Shown here piece by piece: positions 8,861 through 17,951 of a stretch of 64,000 nt of DNA; position 1 is the stretch's first letter, and every line of letters begins with the position of its first letter. The DNA comes from Rhizobium sp. BT03 (GTDB lineage: Bacteria; Pseudomonadota; Alphaproteobacteria; Rhizobiales; Rhizobiaceae): assembly GCF_030053155.1 (NCBI RefSeq), contig NZ_CP125640.1:124001-188000 (forward strand), read 5' to 3'. A program made the translations under genes and the position numbers. The notes below the pieces were generated by a model that was given only the letters and a program-made list of their open reading frames with translations, did no database searches and was not told the DNA's origin.

Positions 8861-9184
8861 CGTTTCCTTTGAAACCGGTTGATCGGGCTCTGGACGGCGA
8901 TGGGCCTGAACCAGCAACGGCGGGGATATGGCGGGGCGGACGTATCCCGGATGTGTCCGGTTTTTCGGGAAAATGTACCGAAGTGTTGCTGATGAGCTTG
9001 GCCGATACAAAGCGACACAAACTCGCGTCGCGACAGCGGCCGCCGATGAAAACGGCGCGATTGTATCGGAATGTATCCCGGCCGCCGGAAGCTACATCAG
9101 CATTCAAAACCGACGGCTCATGACATATCGCTGATACAAGTGGAACGTCTTTTGAGGACGTGATTCATTCGACAGGAGAGACCG
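8861..9184. promoter_or_regulatory. Divergent control region with TGTATC direct repeats
   Basis: 324 bases without a gene between dipZ-like (minus) and a Tat-exported hydrolase (plus). Plus strand: TGTATC at 9062-9067 and again at 9072-9077, a 10-base period. Minus strand: TGTGTC (9019-9014) and TGTATC (9009-9004), same period, pointing at the dipZ-like gene. A further minus-strand TGTATC lies at 9138-9133. Known: OmpR-family regulators bind direct repeats one helical turn apart; an OmpR-type regulator is encoded at 10334. That it binds here is inference. Confidence 0.5.
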
Positions 9185-10219
9185 ATGTCAGAGCAAATCA
9201 ACCATCACCGCCGCCGCTTCTTCGGCATGACGGCCATCGCCCTTGCTGCGGTCGAATTCGGCGTGGCCGGCAGAGCCGCCGCCCAGTCGGCGCTGTCTGC
9301 CGTGAAGGCCCGGACCAACACGTCCTTCGAGGCGCTGAAGCAGGTGAATGCCGGGGTGCTCGATATTGGTTATGCCGAGGCGGGCAGGGCGGATGGACCG
9401 GTCGTGCTGCTGCTGCATGGTTGGCCCTATGACATCTATAGTTTCGTCGATGTCGCGCCGCTGCTGGCTTCGGCAGGCTATCGCGTGATCGTGCCTTATC
9501 TGCGGGGTTACGGCACGACCCGGTTTCTGGACCAGGCAACGGCTCGCAACGGGCAGCCGTCGGCGCTGGCTGCCGATATGATCGCGCTGCTCGATGCGCT
9601 CGATATCGAGAAGGCGGTCGTTGCCGGTTATGACTGGGGCGGGCGGACGGCCAACATTATGGCGGCGTTGTGGCCGGAGCGCTGCAAGGCGATGGTCTCG
9701 GTGAGCGGCTATCTGATCGGCAGCCAGGAGGCCAATATGAAGCCGCTGCCGCCGAAGGCCGAACTTGCCTGGTGGTATCAGTTTTATTTTGCAACCGAGC
9801 GTGGCCGGCTGGGTTACGAGAGCAATACCCATGATTTCGCAAAGCTCATTTGGCAGACCGCCTCGCCGAAGTGGAATTTCGACGATGCCACTTTCGACAG
9901 ATCGGCCGCCGCCTTCGACAATCCCGACCATGTCGCGATCGTCATTCACAATTATCGCTGGCGCCTGGGGCTTGCCGAAGGCGAGGCCAAATACGATGCC
10001 TATGAGAAGACGCTTGCCGCATTGCCGATGATCTCCGTGCCGACGATCACGATGGAGGGGGACGCAAACGGTGCGCCGCATCCGGAGCCCTCCGCCTATG
10101 CCGGAAAGTTCTCCGGCCGGTATGAGCATCGCACCATCGGCGGCGGCATCGGCCACAACCTGCCGCAGGAGGCACCGCAGGCCTTCGCGCAGGCGGTGAT
10201 CGACGTCGACCGCTTCTGA
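9185..10219 (+). CDS. Tat-exported epoxide-hydrolase-like alpha/beta hydrolase
   Basis: 344 residues, ATG at 9185 after GGAGAG. The N-terminus carries a twin-arginine signal (HHRRRFFGM followed by AIALAAVEFGVAGRAAA), implying export of a folded enzyme. Hydrolase core: LLLHGWPYDIYSF (HGxP oxyanion motif), VAGYDWGGRTA with an Asp nucleophile as in epoxide hydrolases and haloalkane dehalogenases, and a late GGGIGHNLPQEAP with the catalytic His. The next genes encode a two-component system on the same strand. Substrate not deducible. Confidence 0.85.
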   Translation: MSEQINHHRRRFFGMTAIALAAVEFGVAGRAAAQSALSAVKARTNTSFEALKQVNAGVLDIGYAEAGRADGPVVLLLHGWPYDIYSFVDVAPLLASAGYRVIVPYLRGYGTTRFLDQATARNGQPSALAADMIALLDALDIEKAVVAGYDWGGRTANIMAALWPERCKAMVSVSGYLIGSQEANMKPLPPKAELAWWYQFYFATERGRLGYESNTHDFAKLIWQTASPKWNFDDATFDRSAAAFDNPDHVAIVIHNYRWRLGLAEGEAKYDAYEKTLAALPMISVPTITMEGDANGAPHPEPSAYAGKFSGRYEHRTIGGGIGHNLPQEAPQAFAQAVIDVDRF

Positions 10220-10333
10220 TCGCAGGCGCGGGGGCCGCATTGCTCCGGCCGGCGGAATATGCGTAGGTCGCGTCAGCCGCCTCGATGCCGAGGGGGAAGG
10301 CGCGGCCGCTTCTACAGGTAAGGGAACGGACAT

Positions 10334-11074
10334 ATGGATCATGTCGATCACATCCTGGTCGTCGACGACGATCGCGAAATCCGCGAGCTGGTCTCGGGCT
10401 ATCTGCAGAAGAACGGCCTGAGGACCAGCACTGCCGCGGACGGGCGGCAGATGCGCAGTTTTCTCGAAGCCAATGCCGTCGACCTGATCGTGCTCGACGT
10501 GATGATGCCCGGCGACGACGGGCTGGTGCTGTGCCGCGAGTTGCGCGCCGGCCGGCACAAGGCGATCCCGATCCTGATGCTGACGGCCCGCACCGACGAG
10601 ATGGACAAGATCCTCGGGCTGGAGATGGGCGCCGACGACTATCTCGCCAAACCCTTTGCCGCGCGCGAGCTGCTGGCCCGCATCAAGGCGGTGCTGCGGC
10701 GCACGCGCATGCTGCCGCCCAACCTGCAGATCAGCGAGGCCGGGCAGTTGCTGAGCTTCGGCGACTGGCGGCTCGACACGGTCGCCCGGCATCTTCTCGA
10801 CAAGGAGGGGACTGCGATTGCACTCAGCGGCGCCGAGTACCGGCTGCTTCGCGTCTTCATCGATCACCCGCAGCGGGTGCTCAATCGCGACCAGCTTCTG
10901 AGCCTGACGCAGGGCCGCGATGCCGATCTCTTCGATCGTTCGATCGATCTCCTGGTCAGCCGCCTGCGGCAGCGGCTGGGCGACGATGCGCGAGAACCGA
11001 CCTACATCAAGACGGTGCGCAGCGAAGGTTATGTCTTTTCCGTTCCGGTCGAAATCACGGAGCTGCGCCAATGA
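10334..11074 (+). CDS. OmpR-family response regulator
   Basis: 246 residues. Receiver domain at about residues 5-118 with the acidic pair at DDD 11-13, phospho-acceptor Asp55 in IVLDVMMPG and Lys in YLAKPF; a winged-helix DNA-binding domain follows with LSGAEYRLLRVFIDHPQRV and the C-terminal IKTVRSEGYVFS hairpin. The stop overlaps the kinase start as ATGA (11071-11074). It is the best candidate for binding the TGTATC repeats before the neighbouring genes. Confidence 0.92.
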   Translation: MDHVDHILVVDDDREIRELVSGYLQKNGLRTSTAADGRQMRSFLEANAVDLIVLDVMMPGDDGLVLCRELRAGRHKAIPILMLTARTDEMDKILGLEMGADDYLAKPFAARELLARIKAVLRRTRMLPPNLQISEAGQLLSFGDWRLDTVARHLLDKEGTAIALSGAEYRLLRVFIDHPQRVLNRDQLLSLTQGRDADLFDRSIDLLVSRLRQRLGDDAREPTYIKTVRSEGYVFSVPVEITELRQ

Positions 11075-12390
11075 GGGCGATCCCATGGTTCTCGGGTTTG
11101 ATCTGGCCGAGGACGTTGCGGTCGCGAATCTTCTTGATCCTTTTGGTCGGTCTCGCCCTTGCCTACGGGCTGTCCTTCAGCGTGCTGTATATGGAGCGCA
11201 CCATATCGGCCAAGGCGGTGATGCTCGGCACGCTGGAGAATGATGTCGCAACGTCTATCGCCGTTCTCGACCGGCTTCCGCCGGGCGAGCGCGGTGATCT
11301 CCTGGATCGGCTGAGCCGCGGCAACTATCGCTTCGTGCTCGGGCCTGGTCTTCCCGGGGTGCCGGACACGTCAAGCAAAGGCACGGAGATAGCAGGCAAG
11401 ATCGAGGATGCGATCGGGCACCGCTTTCCGATCAGTATCGAACGGATCCCGGGTGAGGTGAACCGGCTGCAGGCGCATCTGACGCTGAGCGACGGAAGCC
11501 CGCTGACGATCGACGTCACGCCGAAGGGCGTCATGCCGATCGCCGCATGGCTGCCCTATGTCTTCATCATCCAGATGCTGCTGCTCATCCTCTGCACCTG
11601 GTTCGCGGTTCGCCAGGCAATCCGGCCACTCGGCGCGCTTGCCGCCGCCGCCGATGCCCTCGACCCCAGCAAGGACGGTTCCGCCTTGAGTGAGGCCGGT
11701 CCGAGCGAGGTCGCGCATGCAGCGAGGGCATTCAATGCGATGCGGGAGAGGATCGCCCACTATCTCGAAGAGCGCGTGCAGATCCTGGCGGCGATTTCGC
11801 ATGACCTGCAGACGCCGATCACCCGCATGCGGCTGCGCGCCGATATGGCCGAGGATTCGCCGGAGAAGGACAAGCTGGTGCATGATCTCGGCGAGATCCA
11901 GCGCCTCGTCCAGGACGGCATAGCCTATGCGCGCAGCGCCCACGGCAGCGGCGAGAAGAATGCCCGCATCGATCTCGCCTCGTTCATCGACAGTATAGCC
12001 TACGATTACCAGGACACCGGCAAGGCGGTGACGGTCGTCGGGCTGGTTCAGGGCGCTGCCTTGACCAAGCCGCACGCCCTTCGCCGCATCCTGTCGAACT
12101 TCATCGACAATGCCTTGAAATTTGCAGGTGCCGCCGAAATCAGCGTCGGGCACAACGCGGAAAACGACGTCGTCATATCGGTGATGGATCGGGGGCCCGG
12201 CATTCCTGACGACATGCTCGAAGCCGCCATGCAGCCTTTCTTCCGGCTGGAGCAATCCCGCAACCGGGAGACCGGCGGCACGGGTCTCGGTCTTGCCATC
12301 GCCCAGCAGCTGACGGCCAAGATCGGCGGATCCCTTCGGCTCTACAATCGCGCCGGCGGCGGGCTGGCGGCGGAAGTCACCCTTCGGTGA
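11071..12390 (+). CDS. Two-component sensor histidine kinase
   Basis: 439 residues starting in the 4-base overlap with the regulator. Order: first membrane segment (FLILLVGLALAYGLSFSVLY), periplasmic domain of roughly 130 residues, second membrane segment (LPYVFIIQMLLLILCTWFAV), HAMP linker, HisKA domain with His244 in ISHDLQTPITRMR, and HATPase with NFIDNALKFAG (N box), DRGPGIPDDM (G1) and GGTGLGLAIAQQL (G2). Known: EnvZ-type architecture, sensing in or across the inner membrane. The signal is unknown; periplasmic redox or envelope stress is suggested only by the neighbours. Confidence 0.92.
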   Translation: MRAIPWFSGLIWPRTLRSRIFLILLVGLALAYGLSFSVLYMERTISAKAVMLGTLENDVATSIAVLDRLPPGERGDLLDRLSRGNYRFVLGPGLPGVPDTSSKGTEIAGKIEDAIGHRFPISIERIPGEVNRLQAHLTLSDGSPLTIDVTPKGVMPIAAWLPYVFIIQMLLLILCTWFAVRQAIRPLGALAAAADALDPSKDGSALSEAGPSEVAHAARAFNAMRERIAHYLEERVQILAAISHDLQTPITRMRLRADMAEDSPEKDKLVHDLGEIQRLVQDGIAYARSAHGSGEKNARIDLASFIDSIAYDYQDTGKAVTVVGLVQGAALTKPHALRRILSNFIDNALKFAGAAEISVGHNAENDVVISVMDRGPGIPDDMLEAAMQPFFRLEQSRNRETGGTGLGLAIAQQLTAKIGGSLRLYNRAGGGLAAEVTLR

Positions 12391-12582
12391 TGCTGGCCTG
12401 CCGGAAAATTTTCCGGCGGTTTGTATGGGATAATGTCCTGGATGCCGGATGCTACGTTTTGTGACATTTCGGCCGATTTCGGAAACATGCCGGATATAAC
12501 AGTCGGTCAAACCTCACTCCGTTCAACCCGATCGCCTGAGGCGATCCGATCGCGAGTAGCGACCGAGACAAGGAGTGTTTCC
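12391..12582 (+). promoter_or_regulatory. Ohr upstream region resembling the hydrolase promoter
   Basis: The block at 12421-12457 aligns without gaps to 9061-9097 upstream of the Tat hydrolase. Both begin TTGTAT-GGA and share GCCGGA and GCTAC near the end; about 27 of 37 positions agree by eye. The second direct-repeat half is poorly conserved here. A strong RBS (AAGGAG) precedes the ohr start. Confidence 0.4.
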
Positions 12583-12999
12583 ATGACCAAGATCGACAAG
12601 GTTCTTTATACCGGCAAGACCCGCACCACCGGTGGGCGCGACGGCGCTTCGCAGAGCGATGACGGAGAGCTAAATATCAAGCTCTCGCCGCCCGGCAGCG
12701 CGCGGCCGGGCACCAATCCCGAACAGCTTTTCGCCGCCGGCTGGTCGGCCTGCTTCATCGGCGCAATCGGCATAGCCGCAGGCAAGCTGAAGGTCGGGCT
12801 TCCGGCGGAGACCGCGGTGAATGCCGAGGTCGATCTCGGATCGACCGACGGCGGGTATTTCCTGCAGGCCCGCCTCAATGTCAGCTTGCCTGGCATCGAA
12901 GCGGATGTCGCGAAGGCGCTGGTGGATGAGGCGCACCGGACCTGCCCCTATTCGAAGGCCACGCGCGGCAATATCCATGTCGAATTGATCGTTGTCTGA
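12583..12999 (+). CDS. ohr: Ohr/OsmC-family organic hydroperoxide reductase
   Basis: Start chosen at ATG 12583, after AAGGAGTGTTTCC; 138 residues, the normal Ohr length. Both redox-active cysteines are present: AAGWSACFIGAI and RTCPYSKATRGN. The N-terminal VLYTGKTRTTGGRDG is typical of Ohr rather than OsmC. Known: Ohr reduces fatty-acid and other organic hydroperoxides with lipoyl or thiol electron donors in the cytoplasm. Often controlled by OhrR (MarR type); no ohrR is adjacent, and the two-component system upstream may regulate it instead. Confidence 0.93.
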   Translation: MTKIDKVLYTGKTRTTGGRDGASQSDDGELNIKLSPPGSARPGTNPEQLFAAGWSACFIGAIGIAAGKLKVGLPAETAVNAEVDLGSTDGGYFLQARLNVSLPGIEADVAKALVDEAHRTCPYSKATRGNIHVELIVV

Positions 13000-13037
13000 C
13001 GGATAGCGACCGATCGGCCTCGCCGATGGAGGTTTTG

Positions 13038-13190
13038 ATGCGATTGATGATCATCTGCATTCTGGGCGCGACGGTCTTCGCCGCGCCCTGCATCTACGAC
13101 GTAAGCTCGCGGGAGCCTTCGCCGCTCGCCGGCCTTGTGACGGCGGCGTCCACGGTTTCCTCTTCAGGCCATCAGGGAGAAAGACAGTGA
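13038..13190 (+). CDS. Small secreted or membrane-anchored protein, 50 residues
   Basis: Not recognised. Seen: ATG at 13038 with GGAGG five bases upstream, a basic start followed by a hydrophobic stretch (LMIICILGATVFAAPCIY), then a Ser/Pro-rich tail ending GHQGERQ. It looks like a signal peptide or membrane anchor followed by about 30 residues; the Cys in FAAPC has no proper lipobox. Its TGA overlaps the GTG start of the GST gene (GTGA, 13187-13190), arguing for coupled translation. It is shorter than usual gene-finder limits. Confidence 0.6.
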   Translation: MRLMIICILGATVFAAPCIYDVSSREPSPLAGLVTAASTVSSSGHQGERQ

Positions 13191-13822
13191 AACTCTATCA
13201 GAACGAAATTTCTTCGGCGACCTCAAGAGTCCGGATCGCGCTCGCCCTGAAGGGGCTGACGGCCGAGGTGCTGCCGATCTCCATTCTCGGCGAAGAGGCC
13301 GAGAGCCGGCAGGCCGGATATCGCAGCGTCAATCCGCAAGGGCTGGTGCCGGCCTTGCTGACGGATGACGGCGTTCTCATCACCCAGTCGCTGGCGATCG
13401 TCGAATATCTCGACGAGGTCCAGCCGCAACCGGCCCTGCTGCCCGACACAGCGGAGGGCCGGGCGCTGGCGCGGTCGATCGCCCTGGCGATCGCCGCCGA
13501 GATCCATGCGCTGCTGCCGCCGCGGATCGGGTTGCATCTCAAAACGACCTTCCAGGCCGATGCCGATGCCATCGCCGGCTGGAGCCGCCATTGGGTCGGC
13601 GAGGGAATGGCGGCTGTGGAGACGATGATTGCCGGCCGGAGGCCGGGCGCCTTCGCCGTCGGCGACCGGCCTGGCGTTGCCGATATCTTTCTCTTCCCGC
13701 AGGCGATCAGCGCCCGACGCATGGGCTTCGATCTCGCCCGGTGGCCCAATATCGCCGAGATTGTCGGCAGGCTCGAGACAATCCCGGCTTTCCAGGAGAA
13801 CGCGCCGGCACCGAGACGATGA
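13187..13822 (+). CDS. Glutathione S-transferase, maleylacetoacetate isomerase type
   Basis: 211 residues from a GTG start; the ATG-less N-terminus (KLYQNEISSATSRVRIALALKG) matches zeta-class GST/MaiA proteins, with the SSATSRVRIAL loop carrying the catalytic Ser. NPQGLVPALL and the SLAIVEYLDE glutathione-binding motif follow, then an all-helical C-terminal domain with GDRPGVADIFLFPQ. Known: MaiA isomerises maleylacetoacetate in tyrosine breakdown, but no other tyrosine-pathway gene is here, so a detoxification role beside Ohr is as likely. The start overlaps the stop of a small gene. Confidence 0.85.
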   Translation: MKLYQNEISSATSRVRIALALKGLTAEVLPISILGEEAESRQAGYRSVNPQGLVPALLTDDGVLITQSLAIVEYLDEVQPQPALLPDTAEGRALARSIALAIAAEIHALLPPRIGLHLKTTFQADADAIAGWSRHWVGEGMAAVETMIAGRRPGAFAVGDRPGVADIFLFPQAISARRMGFDLARWPNIAEIVGRLETIPAFQENAPAPRR

Positions 13823-13831
13823 CGCGATGAA

Positions 13832-13861
13832 GAAGCGGCCGCAAACGATGGCGGCCGCTTC
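13832..13861. terminator. Bidirectional terminator between GST and aldo/keto reductase
   Basis: Perfect 11-base stem, GAAGCGGCCGC and GCGGCCGCTTC, with an 8-base loop, between two convergent genes. A short T-rich stretch (TTCTGTTCT) follows on the plus strand. Confidence 0.75.
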
Positions 13862-13866
13862 TGTTC

Positions 13867-15266
<1,400 letters not shown>

Positions 15267-15400
15267 CCTTGTCTTCCTTTCGATGTCGGGCTTTCGATGT
15301 CAGGGTGTACATGTCCACTCGAGTGAAAAGGTATTTAGGGCGTGCGCCTGATCGCGATTAGATGGTATAAACGGCAAGAACCCATGAGAAAGTTTCATAA

Positions 15401-16294
<894 letters not shown>

Positions 16295-16385
16295 GCGCTC
16301 GCCGTTTCGCACCGCCCAGACAGGCATATATCCGAACCACTGGTGATCGGCTCTTGCCGGAAGCGAAATCATGCCTGCCAGTGAT

Positions 16386-16413
16386 TTGACATTCCTTCGT
16401 TCGCCGCTAATTC
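16386..16413 (+). promoter_or_regulatory. Sigma-70-like promoter for the KaiC-like operon
   Basis: TTGACA at 16386-16391 and TAATTC at 16408-16413, spaced by 16 bases, 27 bases before the ATG. GAAGGA at 16426-16431 is the likely ribosome-binding site. Confidence 0.5.
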
Positions 16414-16439
16414 ACACTTGAAATTGAAGGAAACAGTGA

Positions 16440-17951
16440 ATGAATACTGCGGCACCTGCCACGAAAGCCCGGACCGGCGTGTCCGGTTTGGATACAGTTC
16501 TGGCCGGGGGGCTTTCGCCGGGGCACGTTTTCCTCCTGGAGGGAAATCCGGGAGCTGGCAAAACGACGATTGCGCTGCAGTTCCTGATCGAAGGTGCACG
16601 GCTCGGCGAGCAGGGGCTCTACATCACCCTTTCGGAAACCGAGAGCGAACTTCGGGCCGGTGCCGCATCGCACGGCATGGTGATCGATGGCAAGATCGAG
16701 GTCTTCGAGGTCGTGCCTCCGGAAAGCCTGCTGGATGCCGACCAGCAGCAGAGCCTGCTTTATTCGTCGGATCTTGAACTCGGAGAGACGACAAAGGAAA
16801 TCTTTGCCGCTTTCGAGCGGATCAAGCCGAGTCGCGTGGTTCTCGACAGTCTGTCGGAGATAAGGCTGCTCGCGCAAAGTTCGCTGCGCTACCGCCGGCA
16901 GATCCTGGCGCTCAAACATTATTTTGCCCGACAAGGAGCGACAGTGCTTCTGCTCGATGATCTGACGTCCGAGGTGCTCGACAAGACGGTGCACAGCGTC
17001 GTGCACGGTGTCATCCATCTCGAAGAGATGGCGCCGGGCTACGGCTCCGAGCGCCGACGTCTTAGAGTCATAAAATATCGCGGGCAGGCCTTCCGCGGCG
17101 GCTATCACGATTTCATCATCCAGACTGGTGGCGTTATCGTCTTTCCGCGACTCGTCGCCGCCGAACACAGGTCGAGTTACGCCCGTGATCAGATTTCCTG
17201 CAATATTCCAGAACTGGACCTTCTTTTAGGAGGTGGCCTTGAGCGAGGTTCCAGTACGCTCATCCTTGGTCCTGCCGGCACCGGCAAAAGCACGTTTTCG
17301 TTTCAATTCCTGATGGCTGCGGTTGCGCGCGGCGAGAAAGTGGCGGCCTTCATTTTTGACGAGGAGCTGGGCCTTCTCTTCACGCGGCTGAAGGCGCTCG
17401 GAATGGATCTCGAGGCCATGCGAAACGCGGGCTATATTCACATCGAACAGCTCGATGCCGCCGAACTGTCGCCGGGCGAATTCGCCCACCGCGTGCGCAA
17501 TTGCGTCGACAAGTCGGATGCGAAAACCGTCATCATCGATAGTATCAACGGTTATCAGGCTTCGATGCCGGATGAGAATTCGTTGATTCTTCATATGCAT
17601 GAGTTGCTGCAATATTTGAACAGGCAAGGCGCCAACACCTTCCTCACCGTTGCCCAGCACGGCTTGGTCGGTGATATGAAGGCGCCCGTCGACGTCACCT
17701 ATCTCGCCGACACCGTCATTCTGCTGCGCTACTTCGAGGCTGCGGGAAAGGTGCGGCGTGCAGTCTCGGTGATCAAGAAGAGGACCGGCTTTCACGAGGA
17801 TACCATCCGGGAATATCGTATCGACGGTTCCGGCCTGAGGTTAGGTGATCCTCTCGTGGGGTTCCAGGGCGTACTTCGCGGCGTTCCCGAATTTGTCACG
17901 ACCTCAACGCCGCTCCTCGCGACCGATGGCGGGGATAGCGGCAATTCCTAA
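16440..17951 (+). CDS. KaiC-like double-RecA ATPase
   Basis: 503 residues with two KaiC/RadA-like ATPase domains. First: Walker A GNPGAGKTT (about 35-43) and VVLDSLSEIR as Walker B. Second: Walker A GPAGTGKST (277-285), the glutamate pair in IFDEEL, and TVIIDSINGYQ as Walker B. Aligned to cyanobacterial KaiC, the autophosphorylation pair Ser431-Thr432 falls at Thr420-Tyr421 in DVTYLADTVILLR. In the first domain the double glutamate is LSETE, with only one E aligned. No kaiA or kaiB is present; the next gene, overlapping by 26 bases, is a hybrid histidine kinase, which suggests a signalling partner. Confidence 0.88.
   Translation: MNTAAPATKARTGVSGLDTVLAGGLSPGHVFLLEGNPGAGKTTIALQFLIEGARLGEQGLYITLSETESELRAGAASHGMVIDGKIEVFEVVPPESLLDADQQQSLLYSSDLELGETTKEIFAAFERIKPSRVVLDSLSEIRLLAQSSLRYRRQILALKHYFARQGATVLLLDDLTSEVLDKTVHSVVHGVIHLEEMAPGYGSERRRLRVIKYRGQAFRGGYHDFIIQTGGVIVFPRLVAAEHRSSYARDQISCNIPELDLLLGGGLERGSSTLILGPAGTGKSTFSFQFLMAAVARGEKVAAFIFDEELGLLFTRLKALGMDLEAMRNAGYIHIEQLDAAELSPGEFAHRVRNCVDKSDAKTVIIDSINGYQASMPDENSLILHMHELLQYLNRQGANTFLTVAQHGLVGDMKAPVDVTYLADTVILLRYFEAAGKVRRAVSVIKKRTGFHEDTIREYRIDGSGLRLGDPLVGFQGVLRGVPEFVTTSTPLLATDGGDSGNS

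Noticed and set aside
9123..9138. A further two-half TGTATC repeat on the minus strand
   Set aside because: Only one half matches; the half ten bases on (ATATGT) does not.
9188..11086. 632-codon antisense frame over the hydrolase and response regulator
   Set aside because: Both plus-strand genes have full domain motifs; the antisense translation has none.
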